Program-made: the position numbers and the translations under genes
The notes under the pieces: generated by a model
What the model was told of the DNA's origin: nothing
The model's database searches: none
What the model saw: only the letters and a program-made list of their open reading frames with translations
Origin: Jiella pacifica
GTDB lineage: Bacteria; Pseudomonadota; Alphaproteobacteria; Rhizobiales; Rhizobiaceae
DNA: 64,000 nucleotides
Direction: 5' to 3'
NCBI RefSeq assembly: GCF_010500815.1
Contig: NZ_JAAAMG010000011.1
Location: 1-64,000, forward strand
Part shown: piece after piece, positions 24,830 through 35,809 of the stretch
Layout of the letters: each line of letters starts with the position of its first letter
How positions within the stretch are numbered: position 1 is the stretch's first letter

Positions 24830-27800
24830 ATGGGCATGAAGTTCGAGCGCCGCTACACCAAGGCCGGCGAAAGCCCCTACGCTCAGGTCGCCTTTCGCAA
24901 GGCGACGAGCGAGATCAAGAACCCGGACGGTTCGGTCGTCTTCCGGCTGGAGGGGATCGACGTCCCCGAGCAGTTCAGTCAGGTGGCCTCGGACATCCTG
25001 GCGCAGAAATATTTCCGCAAGGCGGGCGTGCCGGCGAAGCTGAGGCGAGTCGAGGAGCACGACGTCCCCTCCTTCCTCTGGCGCTCGATCGCCGACGAAA
25101 AGGCCCTCGCCAAGCTTCCCGAGGATGAGCGCTATGGCTCGGAGATGGACGGGCGCCAGGTCTTCGACCGCCTCGCCGGCACCTGGACCTATTGGGGCTG
25201 GAAGGGCGGCTACTTTGAAACGGAGGAGGACGCCTCCGCCTTCCGCGACGAACTCGTCTACATGCTCGCCACCCAGAAGGTCGCGCCGAACTCGCCCCAG
25301 TGGTTCAACACCGGCCTCCACTGGGCCTATGGCATCGACGGCCCGAGCCAGGGCCACTACTATGTCGACTACCGCTCCGGCCAGCTGACCCGCTCGGCGA
25401 CGTCGTACGAGCACCCGCAGCCCCACGCCTGCTTCATCCAGTCCGTCGCCGACGACCTCGTCAATGACGGCGGCATCATGGATCTGTGGGTGCGCGAGGC
25501 GCGGCTGTTCAAATACGGCTCCGGCACCGGCTCGAACTTCTCCTTCCTGCGCGGCGAGGGCGAGAAGCTCGCCGGCGGCGGCAAGTCGTCAGGCCTGATG
25601 AGCTTCCTGAAGATCGGCGACCGGGCGGCGGGCGCCATCAAATCCGGCGGCACGACGCGGCGCGCGGCCAAGATGGTCGTCGTCGACATCGACCATCCCG
25701 ACATCGAAGCCTACATCAACTGGAAGGTCCGCGAGGAAGAGAAGGTCGCCGCCCTCGTCACCGGTTCGAAGACCGTCGCCAAGCACATGAAGGCGATCCT
25801 GTCGGCCTGCGTGAACTGCGAAGGGTCGGGCGACGACTGCTTCGACCCGATGAAGAACCCGGCGCTGAAGCGCGCCGTCAAGGACGCCAAGAAGGCGCAG
25901 GTGCCGGAGAACTACGCCAAGCGCGTGATCCAGTTCGCGCGTCAGGGCTACACCCAGATCGAATTCCCGGTCTACGACACCGACTGGGATTCGGAAGCCT
26001 ATCTCACCGTATCCGGCCAGAACTCCAACAACTCCGTCTCGCTCACCGACGACTTCCTGCGCGCCGTCGAGAACGACGAGGAGTGGAACCTCATCCGCCG
26101 CACCGACGGCAAGGTCCACAAGACCGTGAAGGCCCGCGAGTTGTGGGAGCAGATCGGCTATGCCGCCTGGGCCTCCGCCGATCCGGGCCTGCACTTCAAC
26201 ACCACGATGAACGATTGGCACACCTGCCCCGAGGCCGGCTCGATCCGCGCGTCGAACCCGTGCTCGGAATACATGTTTCTCGACGACACGGCCTGCAATC
26301 TCGCCTCGCTGAACCTCATCCAGTTCCAGGAGAGCGTGAAGGGCGAGGCCGGCAAGGAGGGCCAGGAAGTCAGGCGCTTCGATACCGCGGCCTTCGAGCA
26401 TGCAGTGCGGATCTGGACCGTCGTCCTCGAGATCTCGGTCCTGATGGCGCAGTTCCCCTCCAAGGAGATCGCCCAGCGCTCCTACGACTACCGCACCCTC
26501 GGCCTCGGCTTCGCCAATATCGGCGGCCTGCTGATGATGTCGGGCATTCCGTACGACTCCAAGGAAGGCCGCGCGATCTGCGGTGCCATCTCGGCGCTGA
26601 TGACCGGCGTCGCCTACAAGACCTCGGCCGAGATGGCCGGCGTCCTGTCGCCCTTCCCGGACTACGAGCGCAACGCCGAAGCGATGCTGCGCGTCATGCG
26701 CAACCATGCCCGCGCCGCCCATGGCATCGCCAATGGCTACGAGGCGCTGGCCGTCGATCCGGTGCCGCTCGACCACGCCTCGCTGAAGGACAAGCGCCTG
26801 TCCGGCCGCGCCAAGGTCGCCTGGACGGAGGCCGTCGAGCTCGGCTCCAAGAACGGCTTCCGCAACGCCCAGGTCTCCGTCATCGCGCCCACCGGCACGA
26901 TCGGCCTGGTCATGGACTGCGACACCACCGGCATCGAGCCCGACTTCGCGCTGGTGAAGTTCAAGAAGCTCGCCGGTGGCGGCTACTTCAAGATCATCAA
27001 CCGCGCGGTGCCCGACGCCCTGCGCACGCTTGGATACTCGGAAAGCCAGATCGCCGAGATCGAGGCTTACGCGGTCGGTCACGGCAATCTCAACCAGGCG
27101 CCGGCGATCAACCCCTCCTCGCTGAAGGCCAAGGGCTTCACCGACGAGATCATCGCGACGCTGAACGCCGCCATGGTCTCGGCCTTCGACATCAAGTTCG
27201 TCTTCAACAAGTTCACGCTGGGCGAGGCGTTCTGCAAGGACGTCCTCGGCTTCACCGACGAACAGCTGAACGACTTCACCTTCGAGATGCTGCCGGCGCT
27301 GGGCTTTTCGCGCAAGGACATCGACGCCGCCAACATCCATGTCTGCGGTGCGATGACCCTCGAGGGAGCACCGTTCCTGAAAGAAGAGCACCTGCCGGTG
27401 TTCGACTGCGCCAATCCCTGCGGGCGGATCGGCAAGCGCTATCTCTCGGTCGACAGCCACATCCGCATGATGGCGGCGGCGCAGCCCTTCATCTCGGGGG
27501 CGATCTCCAAGACCATCAACATGCCGAACGATGCGACGGTGGAAGATTGCACCGCGGCCTACATGCTGTCCTGGAAACTGGCGCTGAAGGCCAACGCGCT
27601 CTACCGCGACGGCTCGAAGCTCTCCCAGCCGCTCAACGCCTCGCTGATCGCCGACGATGAAGACGAGGACGAGACCATCGAGGAGGTCGCCGCCGCTCTG
27701 ATGGCCTCGCCGCCCGCTGCCCAGGCGACGCAGGTCGCCGAGCGGATCGTCGAGCGCATCGTCGAAAAGGTCATCCGGGATCGTGAGAAGCTGCCGAACC

Positions 27801-28747
27801 GGCGCAAGGGCTACACCCAGAAGGCCATCGTCGGCGGTCACAAGGTCTATCTCAGGACCGGCGAGTTCGACGACGGCCGCCTCGGCGAGATCTTTATCGA
27901 CATGCACAAGGAGGGCGCCGCCTTCCGCGCGATGATGAACAACTTCGCCATCGCCATCTCGCTCGGCCTGCAGTTCGGCGTGCCGCTGGAGGAATATGTC
28001 GACGCCTTCACCTTCACCCGATTCGAGCCGGCGGGCATGGTGCAGGGCAACGAGGCGATCAAGAACGCCACCTCGATCCTCGACTACGTCTTCCGCGAGC
28101 TGGCAGTCTCCTATCTCGACCGCCACGACCTCGCCCATGTCCAGCCGGAGGATTTCGGCGCCTCGTCGATCGGCCGCGGGGTCGCCGGCGACAAGCCGGC
28201 GCCGCTGCCGATCTCGTCGGGCATGGTGCGCGGCCAGACGGCGAAGTTCCGCCTCGTCTCCTCGGCCGAGCCCCAGGGATCGGCGAAGGTCGAAGCGCCG
28301 GCGAAGCCCACCCCGGTGACCGCCGCCGCCCGCCCGGCGGCTGCCAACGCCCCGGTGAAGGCGGCCAGCCCGGCGGCCCAACCGACCGCCGCCCGCTCGG
28401 GCGCCACGGTGACGGCCCTCGGCGGCAGCCAGGCCACCGCGTTCAAGCGCAACTACGAGGCCGCCCCGGCCGCCCTCGACATCGAGCCGCTCGACACCCC
28501 GGCCCCCGTCTCAGACACCTCGCCGGCGCAGGGCCTCTTCGACCAGCCGCTCGCCTACGAGGCGACGCCCAAGGACAACGCCAACGTCTCGGAAGCCCCC
28601 AAGGCCACCAGCGCCGAGCGCCGGTCGATCGCGATGATGAAGGGCTACACGGGCGAAAGCTGCTCGGAATGCGGCAACTTCACCATGGTGAGGAACGGCA
28701 CGTGTCTGAAATGCGACACCTGTGGATCGACGAGCGGGTGTAGCTGA
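24830..28747 (+). CDS. nrdJ: Vitamin B12-dependent (class II) ribonucleotide reductase
   Basis: It reduces ribonucleotides to deoxyribonucleotides using adenosylcobalamin, independent of oxygen. The protein has 1305 residues, the long NrdJ form. The catalytic barrel includes [48 protein letters not shown] and, later, the active-site loop region [20 protein letters not shown] variable linker rich in Ala/Pro (about 1150-1250) leads to a C-terminal zinc-ribbon-like Cys cluster [22 protein letters not shown] that re-reduces the active site. ATG 24830 has GAGG 9 bases upstream; a second ATG follows at 24836. It is monocistronic, with a hairpin 18 bases after the stop. Confidence 0.96.
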   Translation: MGMKFERRYTKAGESPYAQVAFRKATSEIKNPDGSVVFRLEGIDVPEQFSQVASDILAQKYFRKAGVPAKLRRVEEHDVPSFLWRSIADEKALAKLPEDERYGSEMDGRQVFDRLAGTWTYWGWKGGYFETEEDASAFRDELVYMLATQKVAPNSPQWFNTGLHWAYGIDGPSQGHYYVDYRSGQLTRSATSYEHPQPHACFIQSVADDLVNDGGIMDLWVREARLFKYGSGTGSNFSFLRGEGEKLAGGGKSSGLMSFLKIGDRAAGAIKSGGTTRRAAKMVVVDIDHPDIEAYINWKVREEEKVAALVTGSKTVAKHMKAILSACVNCEGSGDDCFDPMKNPALKRAVKDAKKAQVPENYAKRVIQFARQGYTQIEFPVYDTDWDSEAYLTVSGQNSNNSVSLTDDFLRAVENDEEWNLIRRTDGKVHKTVKARELWEQIGYAAWASADPGLHFNTTMNDWHTCPEAGSIRASNPCSEYMFLDDTACNLASLNLIQFQESVKGEAGKEGQEVRRFDTAAFEHAVRIWTVVLEISVLMAQFPSKEIAQRSYDYRTLGLGFANIGGLLMMSGIPYDSKEGRAICGAISALMTGVAYKTSAEMAGVLSPFPDYERNAEAMLRVMRNHARAAHGIANGYEALAVDPVPLDHASLKDKRLSGRAKVAWTEAVELGSKNGFRNAQVSVIAPTGTIGLVMDCDTTGIEPDFALVKFKKLAGGGYFKIINRAVPDALRTLGYSESQIAEIEAYAVGHGNLNQAPAINPSSLKAKGFTDEIIATLNAAMVSAFDIKFVFNKFTLGEAFCKDVLGFTDEQLNDFTFEMLPALGFSRKDIDAANIHVCGAMTLEGAPFLKEEHLPVFDCANPCGRIGKRYLSVDSHIRMMAAAQPFISGAISKTINMPNDATVEDCTAAYMLSWKLALKANALYRDGSKLSQPLNASLIADDEDEDETIEEVAAALMASPPAAQATQVAERIVERIVEKVIRDREKLPNRRKGYTQKAIVGGHKVYLRTGEFDDGRLGEIFIDMHKEGAAFRAMMNNFAIAISLGLQFGVPLEEYVDAFTFTRFEPAGMVQGNEAIKNATSILDYVFRELAVSYLDRHDLAHVQPEDFGASSIGRGVAGDKPAPLPISSGMVRGQTAKFRLVSSAEPQGSAKVEAPAKPTPVTAAARPAAANAPVKAASPAAQPTAARSGATVTALGGSQATAFKRNYEAAPAALDIEPLDTPAPVSDTSPAQGLFDQPLAYEATPKDNANVSEAPKATSAERRSIAMMKGYTGESCSECGNFTMVRNGTCLKCDTCGSTSGCS

Positions 28748-29128
28748 GGGCCATTGCAATGAACGGCAGCGCCCGTGTGGAGAACACCACACGGGCGCTG
28801 CCAAAAGAACAAAACGCGATGATGATACTCCAAAGACACGACCTGCGGGCTTGATGGCATTCGTACGCAGTAGGGAGTGTTGGTACCGCGGCGAAAAGCG
28901 CTTCTCCTGAACCCGACCGATAGCAGAGCCGCTGAGGCATGGATCCCCGACCCTGCGGGCCGAGGATGACGAAGCGTCAGGGGCGCTGCCACTCGCAGGC
29001 GCTCCCCTGCCGCGATGCCTCCGGCACGGCCGCCCTCTCTCCCCATTGTGGGAGAGAAAGTCATTCCCAGGAATTGGGCCGAGCGAAGGCGCTTCGTTGC
29101 GCCGCAGCAGGCGCGGCGGCGGCACGCG
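28748..29128. other. Convergent intergenic region nrdJ/cheB
   Basis: Apart from the nrdJ hairpin, this 381-base gap contains a second small hairpin CTCTCCC...GGGAGAG (about 29035-29056) and no credible coding sequence. Its patchy composition resembles degenerate repeat debris; nothing specific was recognised. Confidence 0.4.
28765..28802 (+). terminator. Long perfect hairpin after nrdJ
   Basis: A 16-bp perfect stem (GGCAGCGCCCGTGTGG and complement) with the 6-base loop AGAACA starts 18 bases past the nrdJ stop. It is followed by AAAAGAAC rather than a T-run, so termination may be hairpin-driven or the structure may protect the very long nrdJ mRNA from 3' decay. Confidence 0.65.
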
Positions 29129-30256
29129 TCAGGAAAGCTTCGTGCGATGCGGCTTGACGAGCGACAGCAGCTCGGCGCCGATCCGGCCGAGCGGCAGGAT
29201 CTGCCCGGCCCCGCCGCGGTCGATCGCTTCCTTCGGCATGCCGAACACCACAGAGGTCTCCTCGTTCTGTGCGATGGTGCGCCCGCCCGCCTGCCGGATC
29301 TCCAGGAGGCCGCGGGCGCCGTCGTCGCCCATGCCGGTCAGGATCGCCGCGACGACGTTCGGACCGCCGCGTTGCGCAGCGGATCGAAACAGGACGTCGA
29401 CCGACGGGCGATGGCGGCAGACGGGCGGCCCGTCGACGACGGCCACGGAATATCGGCTGCCGGCCCGGCGCAGCATCATGTGGTGGTTGCCCGGCGCGAT
29501 CAGCACCTGCCCCGGAAGGGCGAGATCGCCGTCGCGTGCCTCGGCGACCCGCGGCGCGCAGAGACCGTCGAGCCGGCGGGCAAAGGCCTCGATGAACCCC
29601 TCTGGCATGTGCTGGACGACGAGTGTCGCCGGACAGTCGGCCGGCAGCGTGGTGAGAACCGTCGCCAGCGCCTCCGTGCCGCCGGTCGAGGCGCCGAGGC
29701 ATATGACGGCCTCGGTCGATGGAGTGGCCAGCTTCAGCTTCTCCGCCCGCTCCGGCGAGATCGCCGGGATGAGGATGTAGGCGAGGTTCTTGGCCTCCAC
29801 GGACAGCGTCACTGGCCGCGGCTTGCGGGAACGGACACGGGCGTGCGCGGCCGCCTTGGCGACGTCGCAGATGGTCATCGCCGACTCGCGCAGATGTTGC
29901 GCGGTGTGAACCTTCGGCTTGGTGATCACGTCCACGGCGCCGGCCGCGAGCGCCTGCATCATCATGTCGGATCCCTCTTCGGTCAGGCCCGAGCAGATGA
30001 CGACCGGGATCGGCCGCTGGGCCATGATCTTCTTGAGGAAGGTCAGCCCGTCCATCTTCGGCATCTCGATGTCGAGGAAGATCACGTCGGGGATCTCGGC
30101 CCGGATCATTCCGGCAGCGGCATAGGCATCGGGCGCCGAGCCCATGACCGCGATCTCCGGATCACCCGCGAGGATGGCGCCGAGAACCGTCCGGACCGAA
30201 GGGGAATCGTCGACGATCAGGACGCGGATCTTCGCGCGGCTGCGACCGTTCGCCAT
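29129..30256 (-). CDS. cheB: Chemotaxis protein-glutamate methylesterase/deamidase
   Basis: Receiver domain (about 1-125) with the phosphorylated Asp D62 in FLDIEMPKMDG, a linker, and a methylesterase domain (about 180-370) with the triad S190 (GASTGGTEA), H216 (VVQHMP) and D311 (TGMGDDGA). It demethylates or deamidates chemoreceptors when phosphorylated by CheA. The C-terminus has no receptor-tethering peptide that I recognise. ATG with GGGGA upstream, 12 bases after the cheR stop. Last gene of the leftward chemotaxis operon; with no cheD present it may also be the only receptor deamidase encoded here. Confidence 0.94.
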   Translation of the reverse strand: MANGRSRAKIRVLIVDDSPSVRTVLGAILAGDPEIAVMGSAPDAYAAAGMIRAEIPDVIFLDIEMPKMDGLTFLKKIMAQRPIPVVICSGLTEEGSDMMMQALAAGAVDVITKPKVHTAQHLRESAMTICDVAKAAAHARVRSRKPRPVTLSVEAKNLAYILIPAISPERAEKLKLATPSTEAVICLGASTGGTEALATVLTTLPADCPATLVVQHMPEGFIEAFARRLDGLCAPRVAEARDGDLALPGQVLIAPGNHHMMLRRAGSRYSVAVVDGPPVCRHRPSVDVLFRSAAQRGGPNVVAAILTGMGDDGARGLLEIRQAGGRTIAQNEETSVVFGMPKEAIDRGGAGQILPLGRIGAELLSLVKPHRTKLS

Positions 30257-30268
30257 CTTCGTTTCCCC

Positions 30269-31129
30269 CTACTGCTTCTGAAAGACGCCCGATGCGACCT
30301 GGCGGACCGGACCCTCCCGAACGATCATCGATTCGGAATGCCCGACGACCAGGAACCCTCCCGGCCGGACATGGCCCAGGAGACGCTGGACGACGGCTTC
30401 CTGGTCGGCCTTGTCGAAGTAGATCAGGACGTTGCGCAGAAATACGATGTCCACGTCCCGGTCGTAGGGATAGCTCTCGTCCATGAGGTTCATGCGCTCG
30501 AAGAGCACGCGCCTGCGGATCGCCGGAGCGATGCGGACCTGATCGCCCCGCTCCGGGCCGCGACCTCTGAGGATATATCGCTCGGCCAGGCGCTGCGGCA
30601 CCGGAGCGATGGCGCCGAGCGGATAGATCGCCTCGCGGGCCGTCTTGAGGACCGAGGTCGAGATGTCGGTCCCGAGAATGGCGTAGCGAAACAACCGGCC
30701 GCGATCGATCATGTCCTGCAGGATCATCGCGATCGAATAGGCCTCGGCTCCGTTCGAGCTTGCCGCGCTCCAGATCTTCAGGGTGGGCCGCTCCTGCCTG
30801 CGGCGCTGCAGGAGCTCCGGAACCAGTTGCCGTTCCATGAGAACGAGGTGTTCGTCCTCGCGAAAGAAGTCGGTCTTGTTGGTGGTGATGGCGTCGATGA
30901 TGTGCACCATCTCGCCTTCCAGACCGCCTTCGTCGAAGAGGTGCCGGCAATAGGCCGAGAAGCTGCTCTCGCCGATCTGCCGGAACCGCTTGCGCAGCCG
31001 GCTCTCGACCATCAGGCGCTTCTGGACCGTCAGCCTGATCCCGATCGTCTCCCCGACGAGAGCGGAGATCCGATCGAAATCGGCGGCCGCGAGATGATCG
31101 TGGCCGGTGTTCGAGGCAAGGGTGCCCAT
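30269..31129 (-). CDS. cheR: Chemotaxis protein methyltransferase
   Basis: It methylates receptor glutamates with S-adenosylmethionine. The 286-residue protein has the helical N-terminal CheR domain (DFDRISALVGETIGI...RLRKRF) and a SAM-dependent methyltransferase domain with KIWSAASSNGAEAYSIAM, ILGTDISTSVL and VDIVFLRNVLIYFDKADQ. The segment SAASSNGAEAYS carries Asn at the position of the usual Ser-Gly-Glu-E motif (SSGEEPYS), a small deviation. ATG 31129 is chosen from the domain start. It lies 46 bases after cheW. Confidence 0.92.
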   Translation of the reverse strand: MGTLASNTGHDHLAAADFDRISALVGETIGIRLTVQKRLMVESRLRKRFRQIGESSFSAYCRHLFDEGGLEGEMVHIIDAITTNKTDFFREDEHLVLMERQLVPELLQRRRQERPTLKIWSAASSNGAEAYSIAMILQDMIDRGRLFRYAILGTDISTSVLKTAREAIYPLGAIAPVPQRLAERYILRGRGPERGDQVRIAPAIRRRVLFERMNLMDESYPYDRDVDIVFLRNVLIYFDKADQEAVVQRLLGHVRPGGFLVVGHSESMIVREGPVRQVASGVFQKQ

Positions 31130-31175
31130 GGGGATCTGCTTTCTGTATCGTCGGGAAGAGCCGGAGCGGCCGCCG

Positions 31176-31646
31176 TCAGGCGGCGATCGCTCCCTGGGCG
31201 CTGTCGACCGCGTCAAACAGCCGATCGACGTCGAAGACCGTCACGAAGGCGCCGTTGCGCCGGCCGATGCCGGTGATCGCCCCCGCGTTCCAGTTGCCGG
31301 CACCGATCTCGGGAGGCGCCTCCAGCGCCCCCTCGTCGAGAGACGTCACCTCGAAGACCCGGTCGGTCTTCAGGCCGAAGACCGTCTCCCGGCTTCGGCG
31401 CATGATCGTGAGGACGACGATGCGGGTGTTCGTCGTGTCCGTCGTCTCCTCCAATCCGAGCAGACGCCGCGCGTCGACCACGGGAACGCTCGCCCCGCGG
31501 ACGTCGATCATGCCGAGGAGTTCGGCAGGGCTGCGCGGCAGCCTCGAGATCGGCGCGAGATCCAGGATCTCCCGGACCCGGCCGACCGGTGCGGCGAAGA
31601 GATCCTCCGCCACACCGAAAGTGAGATACTGGACGATCTGGTTCAT
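31176..31646 (-). CDS. cheW: Chemotaxis coupling protein CheW (second copy)
   Basis: The 156-residue protein is a single CheW domain: YLTFGVAEDLFAAPVGRVREIL at the start, LLGMIDVRGASVPVVDARRLLGL in the middle and a last strand FVTVFDVDRLF. It links CheA to the receptor array. It follows the receptor gene by 11 bases. The two CheW proteins of this operon differ clearly in sequence, so they are not a recent duplication and may have different positions in the array. Confidence 0.92.
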   Translation of the reverse strand: MNQIVQYLTFGVAEDLFAAPVGRVREILDLAPISRLPRSPAELLGMIDVRGASVPVVDARRLLGLEETTDTTNTRIVVLTIMRRSRETVFGLKTDRVFEVTSLDEGALEAPPEIGAGNWNAGAITGIGRRNGAFVTVFDVDRLFDAVDSAQGAIAA

Positions 31647-31657
31647 GATCGCCCCTA

Positions 31658-33355
31658 TCAGGCAGCCGAACGGCGGGAGAATTCTCCGTCGAGATCGTCG
31701 CCGGCCTCGTGCATGTCGAGATCGAAGCCGCCGCCCTTGCCGTGCATCCGCTCCGACATCTTGCGCAGGGCCCGTTCGGCTTCCGGGGTCACCTTGGACT
31801 TCGTCCGGGTACCCGTCTTGGCCGCGGGGACCGCTTTCGAAGCGCTGCGGGTCGACGGGGCGCCGTCATCCAGCTTGAAATAGCTGATGGCGCCGGCCAA
31901 CTGCTCGGCCTGGCTCGCCAGTTCCTCGGCGGTCGAGGACATTTCCTCGGCGGCCGCGGTGTTCTGCTGGGTGACCTTGTCGAGCTGCTGGATGGCGGAA
32001 TTGACCTGCCCGGCACCGACCGTCTGCTCGCTGCTGGAGGAGGAAATCTCCTCGACGAGCTTTGCCGTGCTCTGGATGTCGGGAACGAGCTTGGCGAGCA
32101 TGTCGCCGGCCTGCTGCGCCGCTCTGACCGTGTTGCCGGACAGGCCGGAGATCTCGGTCGCTGCCGCCTGGCTGCGCTCGGCGAGTTTGCGCACCTCGGA
32201 GGCGACGACCGCAAAGCCGCGGCCGTGCTCGCCGGCCCGTGCGGCTTCGACCGCTGCATTGAGGGCGAGGAGATCGGTCTGGCGGGCGATTTCCTGCACC
32301 ACCATGATCTTTTCGGCGATGGTCTTCATGGCCGCGACGGCACCCGCGACGGCTTCGCCGCTGGCGATGGCGTCGGTCGCCGAACGCTTGGCGATGGCTT
32401 CGGTCTGGGCGGCGTTGTCGGCGCTCTGCTTGATGTTGGCGGCCATCTGTTCCATCGACGCCGAAACTTCTTCGGTGGAGGAGGCCTGCTCCGTCGCACC
32501 CTGCGAAAGCTGCTCGGCCGTCGCCGACATCTCCTCTGAGCCAGACGCGACGTTGCGGGATGCCGAGGCGACGTCGCCGACGACCTCACGCAGCTTCTCG
32601 ACCATGCGGTTCAGCGTCACGAGAACGTCGGAAATCTCGTCGTTCGACTTCACCGCGGCCATCGTCCGCAGATCGCCGCCAGCCACGGTCTCGGCGAGCT
32701 GCTGCGCATTTCGCAGGCCGCGGGAGATCGACAGGATGATCCACAGAGCAGCCAGCGCCGCGAAGACGACCGAGCCGATCAGGATGCCGAAAACGAGGTT
32801 TCTGGCAAACATGTAGAGGTCGGTGTTGGCTTGGTTGGCCTCGTCGAGCTGCTGGTTGTTGAAAGCGACGATCTTGGCGAGAGCCGCCGCCGCCTCCTGC
32901 CGGGAGGCGCGTCCTGCACCGGTCGACATTGCGAAGGCCTGCTCGTTCTGGTTCAGAAGCGCCAGCCGCAGGATCTCGCCGTGATCGACCATGTATTTGT
33001 CGAAGGCTGCGGTGAAGGCATCGACCATCGGCTTGCCCTGCTCGGACGACAAGTCCCGCAGCTCCGCTGCGTCCTCGCGGATGGCGGCGATGTTCTTACT
33101 CATCTCCGTGGTGAGGGTTTTCATGTCCTCATCGCCGGTGGTCAGGATCAGATCGCTTTCCTGGCGGCCGAGGCGGGTGTTCTGGACGCTGATGGCGTTG
33201 GCGATCTGGATCCGGGCGACGTTGCCCTTCACGGCATAATCGAAGGACTCGTTCAGCTTCGACAGATTGTCGGTGGCGATCAACATGCCGCCGGCCGACA
33301 GAGCGATGACGACGACGAAGGTCGCGGCCAGCTTGAGCTTCAGGGTCAGTCTCAT
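31658..33355 (-). CDS. mcp: Methyl-accepting chemotaxis protein
   Basis: The 565-residue receptor has a first membrane helix ([20 protein letters not shown]), a periplasmic four-helix-bundle-like sensor domain, a second membrane helix ([22 protein letters not shown]), a HAMP domain and a long signalling coiled coil with the conserved hairpin tip around [20 protein letters not shown] and VRKLAER. The tail is basic and ends EFSRRSAA without the NWETF-type pentapeptide that tethers CheR/CheB in enterics. ATG 33355 has AAAGG 8 bases upstream. The ligand is unknown. It is the only receptor in the window. Confidence 0.93.
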   Translation of the reverse strand: MRLTLKLKLAATFVVVIALSAGGMLIATDNLSKLNESFDYAVKGNVARIQIANAISVQNTRLGRQESDLILTTGDEDMKTLTTEMSKNIAAIREDAAELRDLSSEQGKPMVDAFTAAFDKYMVDHGEILRLALLNQNEQAFAMSTGAGRASRQEAAAALAKIVAFNNQQLDEANQANTDLYMFARNLVFGILIGSVVFAALAALWIILSISRGLRNAQQLAETVAGGDLRTMAAVKSNDEISDVLVTLNRMVEKLREVVGDVASASRNVASGSEEMSATAEQLSQGATEQASSTEEVSASMEQMAANIKQSADNAAQTEAIAKRSATDAIASGEAVAGAVAAMKTIAEKIMVVQEIARQTDLLALNAAVEAARAGEHGRGFAVVASEVRKLAERSQAAATEISGLSGNTVRAAQQAGDMLAKLVPDIQSTAKLVEEISSSSSEQTVGAGQVNSAIQQLDKVTQQNTAAAEEMSSTAEELASQAEQLAGAISYFKLDDGAPSTRSASKAVPAAKTGTRTKSKVTPEAERALRKMSERMHGKGGGFDLDMHEAGDDLDGEFSRRSAA

Positions 33356-33377
33356 GGGTCTTGCCTTTCGTTGGATC

Positions 33378-33830
33378 TTAAGCCGCTGCGGCGTCGAGGC
33401 CGGCTTCGATGCGGAAGATGCGTTGCATGTCGGGGATGATGACGAAGCCGTCGCCCCGCTTGCCGATGCTGCGGATGAAGGCGGGCGGCCAGCGCATGCC
33501 GACCGCCGGAACCGCCTCCATCGAACCGGCGTCGATTTCGGTGACCTCGTGGACCTTGTCCGCCAGGATGCCCGCAACCAACGGTTCGCCGTCGAGCTCG
33601 AATTCGACGACGACGATGCGGGTGTCCTGGTCCGTCGGCGGTCGCTGCATGCCGAAGACGACCCTGAGGTCCGCCAGCGGCACGACGGTGCCGCGCACGT
33701 TGATGAGGCCGCCGACGAAATCCGGCGCGTTCGGGACCCGGGTGATCGGCACCGTATCGAGGATCTCGCGGACGCTCGTCGCCTCCAGGGCGAAGATCTC
33801 GTCCTGAAGCCGGATGGTCAGGGCATGCAT
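33378..33830 (-). CDS. cheW: Chemotaxis coupling protein CheW (first copy)
   Basis: A single CheW domain of 150 residues: [48 protein letters not shown] and a last [14 protein letters not shown] strand. Two starts are possible: ATG 33830 with GGAGAA 7 bases upstream (chosen), or GTG 33857, which overlaps the cheA stop as GTGA and has GAGGG nearby, adding nine residues. It lies between cheA and the receptor gene, 22 bases before the latter. Confidence 0.92.
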   Translation of the reverse strand: MHALTIRLQDEIFALEATSVREILDTVPITRVPNAPDFVGGLINVRGTVVPLADLRVVFGMQRPPTDQDTRIVVVEFELDGEPLVAGILADKVHEVTEIDAGSMEAVPAVGMRWPPAFIRSIGKRGDGFVIIPDMQRIFRIEAGLDAAAA

Positions 33831-33853
33831 GACGGTCTTCTCCGATTTTGCGG

Positions 33854-35809
33854 TCACGCCGCCCTCGCCAGCACGTCGTCGCGCCGGGTTTCTTCGAGCT
33901 TCTGTCCGAAGCCGACGAGGTTCATGACGTCGAGAATGAGGGCGACGGTGCCGTCGCCGAGAATGGTCGCGCCCGAAAAGGTCTTCAGGGTCGAGTGCAG
34001 CCGCGACAGTTGCTTGATGACGGTCTGGTTGTTGCCGATGATCTGATCGACGACGAGCCCGATGCGGATCTGGCCGGACGAGACGATCACCACCTTCTGG
34101 TAGACGTCCGCCTCGCCGTCGGCATGGAAGAGATCGCGCAGCCGCATGAAGGGAACCAGTTCCCCGCGCACGTCGAGGAAGCTGCGCCCGCGCATCTCGC
34201 CGGCATTCTTCGGCAGTTCGATGCACTCCTCGACCGCGGCCAGCGGGATCGTGTAGCGACCGGACCCGACCCGGACGAGCAGCCCGTCGATGATCGCCAG
34301 CGTCAGCGGCAGCCGCAGGGTGACCTCGGTGCCGTAACCGGGCTCGCTGGCAAGGTCGACGGAGCCGCGCAGCCCCTCGATCGTGCCCTTGACGACGTCC
34401 ATGCCGACGCCGCGCCCGGACAGGGAGGTGACGGATCGGGACGTGGAGAAGCCGGCCTCGAAGATCAGGCGATTGACGTCCGCCTCCCCAAGCACCGCGC
34501 CCGGAGCGATCAACCCGCTCGCCTCGGCCTTGGCGCGGATGCGCGCCGTGTCGAGACCGGCGCCGTCGTCGGCGATGGTGACGGCGACTTCCGCCCCGCG
34601 ATGGGCCGCCGAGAGCCGCAGCGTCGCCGTGTCGCCTTTCCCGCTCGCCCGTCGCTCCGCGCTTGGCTCGATGCCGTGGTCCATGGCGTTGCGGATGAGA
34701 TGGACCAAGGGGTCGGCAAGCTGCTCGATGACGGTCTTGTCGAGTTCGGTCTCCTCGCCGCTCGTCACCAGGGTCACCTGCTTGCCGAGGTCCCGCGAGA
34801 GATCGTGGACGAGGCGGCGGAAGCGGCCGAACAGCGTCCCGATCGGCACCATCCGCGTGCCCATCGTGGTGTCACGCAGACTGGAAGTCAGCCGTTCGAT
34901 GTCCTCCGCGATGCTGACCAGAGCCGGATCGTGCCGGCTGACGGCGAGCTGGCTGAGGCGCGCCTGGGCGATGACGAGCTCGCCCACCCGGTCCATCAGC
35001 TCGTCCAGCCGCTCGGCCGGAACCCGCAGGGTCGCCGTCTTGTCCTTCTGTGCCGAACTGGAGGCATCGCTCTCCGGCTCGCACCGCAGGACTTCGCTCG
35101 CCCTGGCAGCTTGCGGGGGTGCTTCCTCGGCAGTGGCATTTTCTTGCTTGCCGCCGTCGCTCCGCTCGATCGTCAGTTCCATATCGTCGCGGATGAACAG
35201 GAACACGTCCTCGATCGCCGGCAGCTCGACCGCTCCATCGATTCTGACGGCCCAGCCGAGATAGAGGAAGTCGGGGTCGATCTCGCCGACCGGAGCGACT
35301 GGCACCGACCGGTCGAGGATCTCGCAGGCGCCGAGGGACTGCATCTCCGCGAAGAGGAGCTTGGGATTGGTGCCATGAATCAATGCATTGTCCGGCAGGC
35401 GAAAGCTCACCAACCAGTCGGATCCGTTCGGAGCCGGAGCCGATATCGCCTCTGCCAGCGCTCGGAGTATCGCGGCACCTTTTTGGGGATCGACGGCAGA
35501 CTCGTCCGCGATCAGCGCGGCGACATGATCCTTGGCCCGAAGGGCCGCGGCGACGAGAGGCGCCGTCGCGGCAGCTTCGCCTTTGCGGACCTTGTCGAAC
35601 GCGGTTTCGAAGTCGTGGATGAAGGAAGAGACCGCCGTGAAGCCGAACATTGCGCCCGACCCCTTCAGCGTGTGGAGCGCCCGGAACGCCGAGGACACGA
35701 GGTCGCCGTCGTCAGGACGCTTCTCGAGGTCGAGGAGCGACTGTTCGAGGATCTCCAGAAGGCCTGCCGCCTCGTGCCTGAAAGTCTCGGCTGGATCGGT
35801 GCTGGTCAT
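33854..35809 (-). CDS. cheA: Chemotaxis histidine kinase
   Basis: The 651-residue protein has the Hpt domain with H46 in FRALHTLKGSGAMFGF, a P2-like regulatory region (about 130-215, ending DVFLFIRDD), a dimerisation domain beginning LRVPAERLDELMDRVGELVIAQ, the HATPase domain with N-box HLIRNAMDHGIE, G1 DDGAGLD and G2 GRGVGMDVV, and a C-terminal CheW-like domain. All kinase motifs are intact. The start overlaps the cheY stop as ATGA, so translation is coupled. It phosphorylates CheY and CheB in response to the receptor. Confidence 0.95.
   Translation of the reverse strand: MTSTDPAETFRHEAAGLLEILEQSLLDLEKRPDDGDLVSSAFRALHTLKGSGAMFGFTAVSSFIHDFETAFDKVRKGEAAATAPLVAAALRAKDHVAALIADESAVDPQKGAAILRALAEAISAPAPNGSDWLVSFRLPDNALIHGTNPKLLFAEMQSLGACEILDRSVPVAPVGEIDPDFLYLGWAVRIDGAVELPAIEDVFLFIRDDMELTIERSDGGKQENATAEEAPPQAARASEVLRCEPESDASSSAQKDKTATLRVPAERLDELMDRVGELVIAQARLSQLAVSRHDPALVSIAEDIERLTSSLRDTTMGTRMVPIGTLFGRFRRLVHDLSRDLGKQVTLVTSGEETELDKTVIEQLADPLVHLIRNAMDHGIEPSAERRASGKGDTATLRLSAAHRGAEVAVTIADDGAGLDTARIRAKAEASGLIAPGAVLGEADVNRLIFEAGFSTSRSVTSLSGRGVGMDVVKGTIEGLRGSVDLASEPGYGTEVTLRLPLTLAIIDGLLVRVGSGRYTIPLAAVEECIELPKNAGEMRGRSFLDVRGELVPFMRLRDLFHADGEADVYQKVVIVSSGQIRIGLVVDQIIGNNQTVIKQLSRLHSTLKTFSGATILGDGTVALILDVMNLVGFGQKLEETRRDDVLARAA

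Noticed and set aside
25589-28381. A 930-codon open frame on the minus strand inside nrdJ
   Set aside because: It is fully antisense to the well-supported nrdJ, has no recognisable motif and reflects the G+C-rich third-position bias that opens opposite frames.
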